Origin: Alligator mississippiensis
Taxonomy: Eukaryota > Chordata > Crocodylia > Alligatoridae
Reading direction: 5' to 3'
Assembly: GCF_030867095.1 (NCBI RefSeq)
Contig: NC_081824.1
Coordinates: 253,271,956 to 253,335,955 of the forward strand
DNA: 64,000 nucleotides
Shown: positions 23,313-33,899 of the stretch, piece after piece
Layout: the number at the start of each line of letters is the position of its first letter
Numbering within the stretch: position 1 is the first letter of the stretch
Notes under the pieces: generated by a model
Databases searched by the model: none
What the model was told of the DNA's origin: nothing
The model's input: the letters and a program-made list of their open reading frames with translations, nothing else
Program-made: the position numbers and the translations under genes

Positions 23313-24050
23313 AATGTCCAGCACACCTACAGCCTAGGGAATGACCTGCTGGGTGGCACAGAGGTGGAAAGGGATCTTGGAGTCCTAGTGGACTCCAAGA
23401 TGAACATGAGCCGGCAGTGTGACGAAGCCATCAGGAAAGCCAATGGCACTTTATCGTGCATCAGCAGATGCATGATGAATAGGTCCAGGGAGGTGATACT
23501 TCCCCTCTATCGGGCGCTGGTCGGACCGCAGTTGGAGTACTGCGTGCAATTCTGGGCGCCACACTTCAAGAAGGATGCGGATAACCTGGAGAGGGTACAG
23601 AGAAGGGCCACTCGTATGGTCAAGGGCCTACAGACCAAGCCCTACGAGGAGAGACTAGAGAAACTGGACCTTTTCAGCCTCCACAAGAGAAGGTTGAGAG
23701 GCGACCTTGTGGCTGCCTATAAGTTCATCACAGGGGCACAGAAGGGAATAGGTGAGGATTTATTCACCAAGGCGCCCCCGGGGGTTACAAGAAACAATGG
23801 CCACAAGCTAGCAGAGAGCAGATTTAGACTAGACATTAGGAAGAACTTCTTCACAGTTCGAGTGGCCAAGGTCTGGAATGGGCTCCCAAGGGAGGTGGTG
23901 CTCTCCCCTACCCTGGGGCTCTTCAATAGGAGGTTAGATGAGTGTCTAGCTGGGGTCATCTAGACCCAGCACTCTTTCCTGCTTATGCAGGGGGTCGGAC
24001 TTGATGATCTATTGAGGTCCCTTCCGACCCTAACATCTATGAATCTATGA
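23313..24050 (+). mobile_element. CR1 LINE, 5'-truncated, young
   Basis: Begins in the RT thumb region ('aaatgtccagcacacctaca') and ends in the CR1 tail ('gggtcggacttgatgatcta', then 'tctatgaatctatga'). It is very close in sequence to the minus copy at 9266-10360. Confidence 0.96.
23364..23963 (+). pseudogene. CR1 pol C-terminal fragment
   Basis: 199 codons without a stop, reaching the natural C-terminus (RRLDECLAGVI). It contains RDLGVLVDSKM, LEYCVQFWAP, LERVQRRATRMV, and the final APPGVTRNNGHKL and FFTVRVAKVWNGLP. The catalytic FADD and everything upstream are absent owing to 5' truncation. Eight residue differences from the 9.4-10.4 kb copy by eye. Confidence 0.94.
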
Positions 24051-24059
24051 GAGACAAAC

Positions 24060-24375
24060 TCTGGAGCAGTTTGAGCCACAGTCGGGTGCTCCCAGGCACA
24101 GCATCTACACATGCACCTGGGAGAGCAGCAATTTAAGCCAGGGCAAAGCAGCCCTGGGTTGGCAAAGGGCATGGGGGTCAGCCCCAGGCTCCAGGTAGCA
24201 GTGCTGGACAGCAAAGGGGTCTGGTCCCCAGCTGGCTGGGCTGACTGGATGCAGTTTGTGCCAGGCGGTCACCATCAACACGTGCATCTAATTGCACTTA
24301 ATTACTCCACCATAAGATAGTACCATCCCTGACAGTACTATCTTACAGCAGAGTTAATTAGTTTACTGTGCCCTA
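24060..24375. mobile_element. MITE-like element with 11-bp perfect hairpin
   Basis: TAAGATAGTAC at 24313-24323 faces GTACTATCTTA at 24335-24345, and the pairing extends outward with one gap to TTAATTACTC/GAGTTAATTA. The text 'agcatctacacatgcacctg' at the left is the terminus style of the 1978-2094 family. Confidence 0.6.
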
Positions 24376-24384
24376 ATACCAGAG

Positions 24385-25450
24385 ACTAGAGATAGAAGTT
24401 ACATCTAAACTGGTTTAAGTGATCAGAAACTGGTTTAAACCTGTAACAGAACATAAGTTCAGTGAACATAAACCAGTTTCAAAATGGCCGAAACCAGTCT
24501 GAGATAAACCTGGTTGAATGTAGTATCAGGCTTAACTGATTGAGCTCAAACCAGTTTATGGAACTTCTGTTCCAGACCCCTTCCTGGTTTAAGTTAAACC
24601 AGAGTCCTCCAGCATCCCAGCATGCTCTGCAGCCCTGGACTGGGCTGAGCTATGCTCTCTGCTTCAGCAGAGCAGGACCGCCCCACCTCTCTGCTCCCTA
24701 GCTGGAGCAGGGGTGAGGGCATGGCCAGATGTCTGCACCCCTAAGGTGAAGGGGGCAGGGAAAGGGTTTATTTCCTGCCTCCCTCCCCTATCCCACCAGC
24801 ATGGATCCCAACTGGGGTCTGCCAGGCAAGGGTATAGCAGCCTGTGTCAGGTTCCCTTTCCTTTGCTGCTACACATACAGGGGCACAGCCAGACACCAAC
24901 TGGCATGGCCCCTTGAGGCAAAGGAGGCACAGAGGGGGTTTATTTCCTCCTCTGCCCCCTCTGCTCCTGGGGGACTGCAGCCAGGGTCTGCTAGCCCTGA
25001 CTGCCACCTCTGCCGATCGCTCCATGCTCAGGGCAAGCAGCAGAATAAGCCAGAGGAAGGGAGGAAATAAACCTCCTCCCTGCCCCCTTTGCCTAAGGGG
25101 CCATGCTGGCTGGCTACTGGCTGTGTCCCTGCCCCTGCCACTGCAGCAGCGAAGGGGGAGTGCCAGGCAGACCCTGGCTCAGGTCCATGCCAGTGGGACA
25201 GGGAGAGGGGAATTAAACTCCCTCCCTGGCCAGTTCACTTAAGGCTACTGCCAGGGCTGGCCATGCCCACCAGGCCCTGCAGCTGAGGGCTTGATCTAAT
25301 GTCCCCTCGCTTTTGGGTTGAGCCACTGGAGGCACGTGCATGCATTTCCAGAGTCAAAAGTGAATGTCTATTCACTTGCAAACTGGTTCAATCTATGCAG
25401 GTTAGGCTACCCTGCAAAGATCGAATCAATTCAGGCTCTGTTTTTTGAAT
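24385..25450. mobile_element. Non-autonomous DNA element with head-to-head GC core
   Basis: The ends are full of AAACCAGTTT/AAACTGGTTT motifs (24400-24600 and about 25375-25395). The core has GC-rich copies in opposite orientation: 'tggcatggccccttgaggca' and 'gggggtttatttcctcctct' near 24900-24950 face 'gaggaaataaacctcctccc' and 'tgcctaaggggccatgctgg' near 25060-25120. The flanking phrases tctgccaggcaa and tgccaggcaga match in inverse order. ORFs here are by-products. Confidence 0.6.
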
Positions 25451-25541
25451 GGCTGTCCCTAGTTCTGTAGACTGTGATGTTTTACTGCAGAGCTAATTAG
25501 TCTACACAGCAAAGTGCATGGGTACCTATCACCAGCAAGTT

Positions 25542-25613
25542 GGTTCCATGGTGTAATGGTCAGCACTCTGGACTCTGAATCCAGTGATCTGAGTTCAAAT
25601 CTCAGTGGAACCT
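25542..25613 (+). tRNA. tRNA-Gln (anticodon CTG)
   Basis: A 72-nt cloverleaf. The acceptor stem GGTTCCA pairs fully with TGGAACC, leaving T as the discriminator base. The D-arm is GTG/CAC. The anticodon stem CTGGA/TCCAG encloses the loop CTCTGAA with anticodon CTG, which reads CAG (glutamine). The T-arm CTGAG/CTCAG is fully paired around TTCAAAT. There is no intron and CCA is not encoded, as expected in eukaryotes. The internal pol III A box (TGGTGTAATGG) and B box (GAGTTCAAATC) are present, with a TTTT terminator at 25618-25621. No base is unpaired where pairing is required, so it looks functional. It is a single gene, not a cluster. Confidence 0.96.
25551..25601 (+). promoter_or_regulatory. 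Internal pol III promoter (A and B boxes)
   Basis: A box TGGTGTAATGG near the 5' end of the tRNA and B box GAGTTCAAATC at 25591-25601, at normal spacing for a type 2 promoter. Confidence 0.85.
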
Positions 25614-25617
25614 GACC

Positions 25618-25621
25618 TTTT
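25618..25621 (+). terminator. Pol III terminator TTTT
   Basis: Four T beginning 5 nt after the tRNA 3' end, the minimal vertebrate pol III stop. Confidence 0.8.
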
Positions 25622-25714
25622 GGGAGCCACAGGGGCACAACTGGTAGGAGCATTGGTCAGCCAACACAAAGCTCCCACCAGTCCTTGCTTTCTCCTTCCT
25701 CTTTCTCTCTTGAC

Positions 25715-25970
25715 AGAATAAGGGGCAATGGTCTCAGGTTGCAGCAAGGGAAGTTTAGGTTAGATATTATGGAGAATTTTCTCACTATGAGGTAGTAAAA
25801 CACTGGAACAGGTTACCCAGAAAGGTGGTGGAAGCTCCATCCTTGGGAGTTTTCAAAACTTGGCTAGACAAAGCTTTGGCTGAGATGATCTAGTTGGGGA
25901 TAGTCCTGCTTTGAGCAGGCGATTGGACTAGATGACCTCCTGAGGTCCCTGCCAACCCTAACTTGTTATT
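25715..25970 (+). mobile_element. CR1 LINE 3' fragment (older subfamily)
   Basis: 'gaataaggggcaatggtctc', then 'aagtttaggttagatattat', 'aggtggtggaagctccatcc', 'ttggactagatgacctcctg' and 'aggtccctgccaaccctaac'. The order is the CR1 C-terminal and tail text. Its reading frame is broken. Confidence 0.92.
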
Positions 25971-26019
25971 ATTCTAAGTTCTAGTTTCTAACTGACTCCT
26001 TATCTCCATTCTTCATGCT

Positions 26020-26450
26020 CTGCCTCTGCCCAGTTTCTCCCTCCCAGATACTTACCCATTTTACCTCTCCCCTCACCTTGGCCTCCCATCTGTCCTCTAC
26101 ACTATTGGCTCTCCCAGACCTAAACTTCCTTCTCAGCTCTTCATCCAGTCTAAGTCTAGGCTCCTCCCAGTCTTTTTGCCCTGATAGTTCAAGCTTTTCT
26201 ACTACCTTGCAGTTCTTTGTCAGATAGACAAAAAACTCCATCCACTACCATTACCTGTCAGTGGTTTCTAGGTCCAGTTGCATTGTCCAGATATTTCCCA
26301 TCTTCCCTTCTCCTCCCACATGTTCATCTAAATTTTCTCCTGGTCCCCAGTGCTAGCCTCTGCCCAACAAGTCCAGCTCCATCTCCATTGCCTCCAAGTC
26401 ATAGTGCCTATCTCATATTCCAGTACCTGGGTCACCAGGCCCTTTTTACC
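26020..26450. repeat. Pyrimidine-rich low-complexity block
   Basis: C/T-rich + strand with ctcccag and cctctcc units, like 22995-23210. ORFs on both strands are compositional. Confidence 0.5.
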
Positions 26451-27470
26451 AATTTAATCACGTGTTGCCTTCCTGCACCTGAGCACCAGCAGGGTAATCA
26501 TTGACAGCACATGGGATAAAAGTGCCCTACTCTATCCTAGTGCCTGTACCTAGACCAGCCAGAAACAGCTAGCCTGACAAGGAAAGTTTCACCGCAGTTG
26601 CCTTTGACTGGAGCTATGCTCAGGAAGGATGGAAGCTTCAGATATATGAGCTGTTGAATTCTCTGATGCTGCTACAGTGTGTACATGAGCTGGGATTTTT
26701 TAAAAGCTCTTAAACTAGCCATGAAAGCCACTCCTGCCAAATTTAGAGCCCCTGCTCCAAAACATGGAGGCATCAAAGATGTCTAAAGAAAAAGTTACCA
26801 GAATTTTTTAAACAGCAAACTATGTATTTTTCCTTACCTGTGGAATGCATATACCTTCTATCCAGTCAGTCTGCACACAGACACAGGTGTATGATGATGT
26901 CTCTGTCTGCTTTGCTTATTCATGATAGAATCAATTTTTCTTCCCACTGATTTCTATTTTTACCCTTAATATGCAATTGACCCATCTTGTAGGATTTCTT
27001 TGGTGCATCTGCAAATGTAATGAATATTCCACATGTGGCGACATCTCCTCTTACCTTCCCCTTTCCCTATGCTCTGATGGCATTTGCAAGTAACACCAGA
27101 CAACTTTATATAACTGTGAGAAAGCAGAATCTTCTAAATGTGTAGGATGTGCATGCCAGGTATAGAGGTGGTAGGCCCATGTATGGGATATGCAGCTATT
27201 CCCACTGTGTTGCATTATTTTCCAAGCACTTGTCCCTTTATATTTCTGTCATATATTTCTGCCTATATTTTGGCCCTAGCCAAAGCTCCGTGAGATTTTC
27301 ATTTATTTAAATGTGCTTTAGATCAGGCACTTTTCCCTCCCATTGTATGCCTACACTGCAGATGGAGGTATAACTACACCTTAGGTAGGCAGACCCAAGC
27401 TAGCTTGAATCTAGCCAGCATGTTTAACCATAGCAGCGAAGACTAGATAGTCTCCCCAAGTTGCCTGAGT
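26451..27470. other. No recognisable gene
   Basis: Featureless apart from a possible MITE edge at 27345-27370 ('gtatgcctacactgcagatg'). Confidence 0.35.
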
Positions 27471-27474
27471 AAGT

Positions 27475-28140
27475 ATGAGGGATAAACACCTTAAGGAACT
27501 AGAGCAGGGGCTCGTACAATTGCAATACAGTCCCCAAACTGTGGCCATTCAGCTCAACAAAGCCAGACTCAGATCTCATTCTGATCTGCTACAATACTAT
27601 CCCTGGGACAAAGACAACAGAATACCTCCACTTGTCACCTACAGCTCCCAGCTTGAACACCTAAAAACATCATTATTGACCTTCAACCCCTCCTGAAAAA
27701 GGATGACCGTCTTGAGGTAGCCTTTGGGCATAAACCTGTCCTGGCTTACAGGCAGCCCTCCCAACCTCAAACAGCATCTCTCAAACAATGGAGTAATGAA
27801 CTCCCATCCTCACTGAGGCAATGGGTCTTGGAATGTACCTAAGTACCTGCTGTGTCCCCACATCAATACAGACCATATCATCAGTACACGTAATAACAAG
27901 GAGCACAACATCCAAGGTACAATATCCACCTTCATCTCTGCCCACGTTATATACAACATCACCAGCTTACAATGCCTCATGCTGTCTACATTGGACAGAG
28001 GGCGATCTCTCCGTGAAAGAATGAATGAAGACTGATTTGGCATTAGTAGCAGAAAGATACAACAGCCTGGTGGCAGAACACTTCTACCTCCCTGGACACT
28101 CCCTCAAAGTCACTCTAGTTCAGCCTCCTGTTCAAGGCAG
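27475..28140 (+). pseudogene. Penelope-like element RT end and GIY-YIG remnant
   Basis: First frame: YSPQTVAIQLNKARLRSHSDLLQY, then PPLVTYSSQLEHL, typical of the region following the PLE reverse transcriptase. After frame changes, at about 27.96-28.10 kb, there is VYIGQ.-like text, SLRERMNED-like text, and VAEHFYLPGHS-type text, the GIY-YIG landmarks. Stops and shifts make it dead. The matching tail is missing; an old minus CR1 follows. Confidence 0.65.
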
Positions 28141-28640
28141 GATCGTCCCTAACTAAGTCATCCCTGAATAAATCACCCCTGTCAAGTATCTGTCTAACCC
28201 AGGGGTGGGCAAAATGTGGCCCGGGGGCTGGATGTGGCCCATCAGGCCATTCTATCTGGCCCCTAAAAAATTTAGAAAATTAATAGTTATCTGCCCCTGG
28301 CTGCCTGTCATGCAGCCCTCGATGGCTTGCCAAAACTCACTAAGTGGCTCTCCACGCGAAATAATTGCCCACCCCTGGCCTAACCTGCTCTTGCAAACTT
28401 CCAAGGATGGAGATTCCATGTCTCTAGGTAGCCTGTTCCAATTCTGGTCCATTCTCATAGTCAGAAAATTTCTCCTAATCTCCAACCTAAATTTCCTCTG
28501 CTATATCTTAAGGCCATTGCTCCTAGCCTTATCTGCTACAGCCACAGATAAAAGCCCATCTTCATCCGTACAGATAGAATGGGCAAGCCCTTACTTCAGG
28601 TTGCTGACACTTCCTGTCATAAGCAACTGAAAGCAGAAGG
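28140..28640 (-). mobile_element. Old CR1 LINE, split by a hAT MITE
   Basis: Reverse CR1 text: 'cctgtcaagtatctgtctaa' resumes after the MITE as 'cctaacctgctcttgcaaac', then 'ggatggagattccatgtctc', 'ggtagcctgttccaattctg' and 'tttctcctaatctccaacct'. The minus frame reads FLTMRMDQNWNRLP.., the FFTVRVAKVWNGLP block in decayed form. Confidence 0.85.
28200..28377. mobile_element. hAT MITE inserted in CR1, 8-bp TSD
   Basis: Perfect 13-bp inverted termini CAGGGGTGGGCAA/TTGCCCACCCCTG. Flanks GTCTAACC (28192-28199) and GCCTAACC (28378-28385), 7 of 8 identical. Short 178-bp form of the family also at 38011, 41501 and 60137, sharing 'gcccctaaaaaatttagaaa'. Confidence 0.93.
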
Positions 28641-29915
28641 TTACAAACTACCAAATTTTAACCACTGGGGCTGAAATTTTCCATTCTTGCTCTCTGGCTT
28701 AGGTCCCCTCTAAACTTCACATCTATGTAACAATTAATATGTTAATCATAGCATAAATGGCAAGGGTATTACACATGCTCCCAATTTAAGATGCCATAAA
28801 ATGGCACATTTTAGGTGCCATTAAATGGCCATAGAAATGCTCTCCATATAATGTAGAACATTTCTATGACTGGTTTGTATGGGACCTTAAAATTGAATGT
28901 GTGGCAGGTCTGAGGCCAGGGCCAATAATCAGGTGATCCTTGGTCTTTGCCCTGTCCTTGTCCCTGGTCCCGACCCTGCAGGCACCATATTCAATTTGCT
29001 AGTCCAGGGAGATCCTGAGTTCATGATCCCATGGTGCCTTTAAATGAATGTGTGTCAGGGGCCTCAGATTGTGGTCATCCCTGATTCTCAGCAAATAAAA
29101 ACACTTGCTATTTCCCGAGAACCAGGTGAAAAAATAGATAATTTTAACGACTGTTTTTTTCCCATTTGTTTTGAAAAGTGCTAAAAATTCAGGGATGAGA
29201 AGCAAGTACCTGAAATCTGACATAGGGACTCATGTGTTTCTGTTTCCTGGAGCCTGGGCTGAAGTTAGCTGCTTTGGATTGGAGCCCTCTAGAATGCATC
29301 CATTTGGATTAACTGGCATTAAAACCAATTCTCTTTGGGCTGCAGATCCCTGACACCATGCATTATCTGACACTCTCTGACATGACTCCACTTCCTGGAA
29401 TGTAAGAATGACTTCATGAAAAGTGATAGTTGCTAGCTCCTTTATTGGGATTGGCAGTGCTATACCTAGGCTGCCCAACACATTCCTGTATTTAAAACTC
29501 CAGTTACTTTTTTTTCTGGTCAAGCTCCTGTAACTCCTGGTTTGCAGTTTTGCCTGGTGGATAATCCATGGTGGGAGAGATGCCTTTTTTCTAGTCTTAT
29601 GGAGAGCTACTCAGATTAGGTGGAAATATAAAGCATCACAAATGCTGCACTCCCCATCTGTGACAAAGGACATCATGCGCTTTTGGCTGCAAAGCTTTAT
29701 TGTGCATACACGGGCTCTGGCTCTCATTTTATCTCTTTCCAGAGCTGTGATCTACTTATCTTTGGCACTAAATATACTGAGGATGTGGCCCAATGGGTTT
29801 CAGGCAAAAACTTACTACTAAGATGTATGACTTTCCTTCATTCAAACTAATTTCAGTCTGATGGAATGGGCATCCTGAATGAGGAACCCAGAGCCCAAGA
29901 GCACAACGGCATGGG
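28641..29915. other. No recognisable feature
   Basis: Small inverted motif aaatggcacattttaggtgccattaaatgg near 28798. No gene, RNA or assigned repeat. Confidence 0.4.
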
Positions 29916-29921
29916 CTGAAG

Positions 29922-30286
29922 CAGTGGTTCTGAACATTTTTGTACCAGGTCCCATTTGTAAACATCAATGGCCAGTCTCAACCCAGTACCCCTGACTCCT
30001 GATCCACTGCTCCCAACCCCTAGGCCCCATCCCCTCAATGTGTTGGGAGTAGTGGGTCAGGAGTGAGGGGCACTGCCGTAGGCCCCAGCCCCAAGCAGTT
30101 CCTTGCAGGCTGGAACTCGGACAACTCTGATAGCCTGCAAGGGAAAAGCTACAGATTCCCACATTTTTCTTTAAAGGAGAATCAATTTTTAAGGTTTGTT
30201 GATCAATTTTTTAAGTTTGTTCGCAACCCCTTCATATATTCTTGTGACCCACTTTTGGGTCGCAACCTATGGGTTGAGAAATGCTA
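29922..30286. mobile_element. hAT MITE with 8-bp TSD
   Basis: Termini CAGTGGTTCTGAAC and complement TAGCATTTCTCAAC. Flanks GGCTGAAG (29914-29921) and GGCTGGAG (30287-30294), 7 of 8 identical. Contains 'gacccacttttgggtcgcaa', typical of this hAT type. 365 bp, no coding. Confidence 0.88.
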
Positions 30287-30299
30287 GGCTGGAGGAAGG

Positions 30300-31160
30300 G
30301 GGTGAGAGGCAAGCCAAAGGCAAAAGTGAGAAACACACCTGAGCATCTGGAGTATCAGGAGCATCAGGAGTCAACAAGAACCATAAGACCCATCAAATTT
30401 CAGGCACCAGAAAGAATATGTATTGCCCAGCCTGTATCCTACAGACACAAGGCCTGAAATACATGGAGCAGCCAGTCCTATGGCACTCACAGGTAGAGCT
30501 GAGATGGCTAGCTCACTATTTCACCAGCACCCCTGTTTAGCCAGGCTTGCCCTGAGACCATGAGAGTAAACTCTCCTATCATTGGTGTCCTCTCAGTACC
30601 TAGGAAGGGACTGGAGCTCATAGGTTTAGACACTGGACTCAGGGTACTCACATATGGAATCCAGACTCTGATACTCAGGCTCAGGAACATGTATCCCAGA
30701 GGGTAGTCAGTGACTGGAGCACAGGTACCTGGGAACTTGCACCTGGATACTCAAGTGCTACAAGCTGAGATACCCAGAATAGGGGCCTTCATGTGCAGAC
30801 ATGGGAACTCAGACCTGGGCCTACAGATGTGGGAATGTGGAACAAGATCCTTACACTCTAGAGCTTCAGAACAAGGAAATCAAGGGCAGAATTCTACTTC
30901 CCTTTAGCACCTAAATAGCAGTTTTCTAATAGCATAAGTGGCATTTTTGTGCAGGTTGTGTTTCTATTTTTTCTGCAGGGCAGACACATAAGTGTGCACA
31001 TAAGTGTGTAGGCTGAGCATGTACAGTACACTATGCACTGGCCAGGCACATATGCACACACCCTTTCTGGATGTATAACTCATGAGAACATAATTAGCCA
31101 GGATCCCACGAGTAGCAGGTGTTAGCTGGAGGAGGGCTCTTATGCTTTAGTTCCAGGAGC
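30300..31160. other. No recognisable feature
   Basis: No gene or assigned repeat seen. Confidence 0.4.
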
Positions 31161-31164
31161 TGAA

Positions 31165-31280
31165 TAACTAGGGTACTTGTCTAAGAAGGAAGGATTGTGG
31201 GCCTACCATGTCCACAGGGATTTTGAACCCATGTTTTCCCAGAACAATGCTCCAACCACCAAGACCCTAGAGCTCCTTTT
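31165..31280 (-). mobile_element. tRNA-derived SINE fragment
   Basis: On the minus strand, 'gggtcttggtggttggagca', then 'ttgttctgggaaaacatggg' and 'ttcaaaatccc', follows a tRNA-like 5' end with a B-box-like GGTTCAAAATCC. A similar decayed piece lies at 31515-31570. Confidence 0.55.
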
Positions 31281-31624
31281 GAAGCTAGTCTCCTATGTAG
31301 CCAAGGAAGGAAGAGATGTCAAGGCAGGAGAAAAAGAGCAAGGTAGATTATGTGAGAAGCAGCAAGACGGGTTCTGCTCCCCTGGATGGAAGAAGGCCTT
31401 GGGCTCTAGCCTGGATCCTTGTTCCCAATGGAGCAGAATGCACCCTGTATCAATTTTATCCAGTGAATGTAAATATTAAATGCAAAGGACAATGGCTTAG
31501 TTTCAAAAAGAGCTGAAAACCTAGGTCTTCTGCTTCCTGAACAAGTACCCTAACAACCCAGCTATTGAGCAAATCCTTTTATCTCTAAATTTTTTACTGA
31601 CAGCCAAACATTTTTACTATGGTT

Positions 31625-31800
31625 GCTGTGCATGTCTGTATATGTGTGTATGTGTGTGTGTGCATGTATGTGTGCATGCACATGCACGCATGTGCACGCA
31701 TGTGTGTGCATGTGCACATGTGTGCATATGCATGCGTGCATGTGTGCGTGCGTGTATGTGTGTGTGCATGTGTGTGCATGCATGCATGTGCACACACACA
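31625..31800 (+). repeat. (TG)n/(CATG)n microsatellite
   Basis: Alternating purine-pyrimidine tract of tgtg, catg and cgtg units, about 175 bp. Likely Z-DNA-prone. All ORFs over it (Met/Cys/His/Val-rich) are artefacts. Confidence 0.95.
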
Positions 31801-33110
31801 ATGCCCCCGCCTTGGATTTCCTTATTTCCATCCCAGGTTTATAGAAAGGATATGTAAAAGAAGAAAAAAACCCAAAGAAATTCAATAATTATCAATAGAA
31901 ATATTTTTCCTGTTAGTCTGTGATTGACAGGTGAAATTGATGTTTATTGATATAAATTGAATCTTGCCAAGTCTATATATATATATGTCAGTAAAAAGTT
32001 TGCTGATTGTCAGTGTACCAAGTTCATAGATTTTTGCTTAGCTCAAACAGTTTTTCTCAGTTCATAAAAGGTGACTCAGAGTCTTGGGGACTCTTCCCAG
32101 ACCCTGAGAAAGTGTTGCCAGCAGTCTTCCTTCTCTCTTCTCTCTTGTGAGTTCTGTCTCCTGGTCTTGGGCCTACTGCCTCCAGCCTTGCAGCCCTGGG
32201 TCTTTTGCCAGACCCTGGGAGAGTCCTTGGCCCAATGTTGCAGCCACCAGCTAAGCACCCTCTTCCTCCCTGTCTCTTGCAGTCCTCTCTCTCTGTCCCT
32301 CACAGGTTTCTGCTCCCAGTTGCCAGCTCATAGCTATGTTTCTCTAGCTATGTCTCTGTCCGTCTCTCTAGTTTTCTCTGACTCCTCTCTCTAGGAGCCT
32401 TTTAGCTTCCTGTGGCCAGCCACTTATCTGGATCAGCTGGCCCAGTCCTCCTAGACAGCTCATAATTACCCACCACTTCCTGCAGCTGGGCTGCAGCCCC
32501 TGTCAGCCTACAGAGGTTGCCTGAGGTGTGCAACCTGGTGCAAGCCTTTGCCCATCTGTCAGCTATAGTCAGTAAAAAAAATTTCTTGGATTTGCAACTG
32601 TGACCCTAAGTGAATTTACTGTATTTTCTTGCATACAACATGTACTTCCTCTCCCCAAAATTGGGTGAATGTATTAAATGGAGAATCTGATTCTCTGCTT
32701 GAGGTATAATTGCATTGCTTTGATTCTTGCTCAACAGTGCAGCAGCTGTGGCAGTACTATTCAAGCAGTTGAGGGAGTTGATTCATTGTTCCTCACTCCA
32801 TAGGTGCTAATGAACATCTCTTTTAAAATATTTCTTAATGTCCTCCTTTTTAATGTACTTTTTAATGAACTTTGCCTTCTGGCCACCTAGGTCCTCTAAA
32901 GCTGTCCAGCCACCTTGGTTGTTACAGCTGGAAAAGAAAAATCCTGAACATGAACCCTAGTATCAGATGGTTAAAACTCTTCTTCCTGCAGCTCTTTACT
33001 TCTCTCCTCCTTCTCCAACCCCATATACATCACTGACTCTTCTTCAAAGAGATGAAGTCACATTGTTGCCCTGTGGGGTCAGGCCAACTCTCAGGATCTC
33101 AATATTGCGC
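31801..33110. other. Low-complexity interval, no gene
   Basis: (TA)n at about 31975-31987. The C/T-rich stretch at 32060-32540 has two similar phrases ('cccagaccctgagaaagtgt' and 'gccagaccctgggagagtcc'), perhaps an old LTR or duplicated repeat. No coding evidence. Confidence 0.35.
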
Positions 33111-33114
33111 TGTT

Positions 33115-33410
33115 AGACAGGAGGGTGTGACACAATTGCACATATACAAACACACAAATCAGGTGCATACACACACACACTACTAGCTCAGGCACATACA
33201 CATCCAAACCAGCCTAGGCACATGCATATCTATCACCATTTCAAACACATACACTATACACCCCAAAAGTTAGACACAGATCACTAATTCATATATCATG
33301 CACACAATGACATATATATACACACAATCACCAGTTCACACACATACAACCCATCTACACATACACACAGGTAATTTCCTAACTTGGATGGTACAGTGTG
33401 TATGTGTGTG
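33115..33410. repeat. CA-rich degenerate microsatellite region
   Basis: Many cacac, acatac and atacac units interspersed with short other words. Confidence 0.75.
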
Positions 33411-33565
33411 CTTGGGGTACCTGGGATACTTGGAGGAAGGTTAAGGTAAGAGAGAGAGTGTTAAAGTGTAGGGAGTGAAAGTTGCCAAAACCAGGATTAG
33501 AACCAGTGGACTACAGAGAAGCTGGCTGAGAAACTGAGGCTTAGGTTTACTTAAGGTAGACTGGG

Positions 33566-33775
33566 GCTGGAAACTAAGGCAGACAGCTAAGATATTGGTG
33601 GGGGGGCAGATAAGTGGTGGCAAGGAGGAGACAGCCAGGAAAGAGAGAGAGAGGCAGAAACCTGGGAGCTTGGTGCTGGAAACAGGCTGACAGCTTAGAG
33701 ATTGTGGGAGGCAGATAAGTGGTGGCAAGGAGGAGACAGCCAGGAAAGAAACTGAGGCAGAAACCTGATTGCTCA
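33566..33775 (+). repeat. Tandem duplication, unit about 105 bp
   Basis: Two copies share 'gcagataagtggtggcaagg', 'aggagacagccaggaaag' and 'aggcagaaacctg', starting at about 33566 and 33670. Confidence 0.88.
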
Positions 33776-33899
33776 GGGGAAAAGGAAAAGGCAGTGGGGA
33801 AAAGACAGTGGCAAAGAAACAGGGGGTTTGGAGGCAAAGAGGAGATCAGGACAGGTGTTGGAGGTGGCAGTGAGCCAGAAGCAGGAGAGGGAGAAATGA

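Noticed and set aside
31562..31885. Several His/Cys/Met-rich ORFs
   Set aside because: They are translations of the TG/CATG microsatellite.
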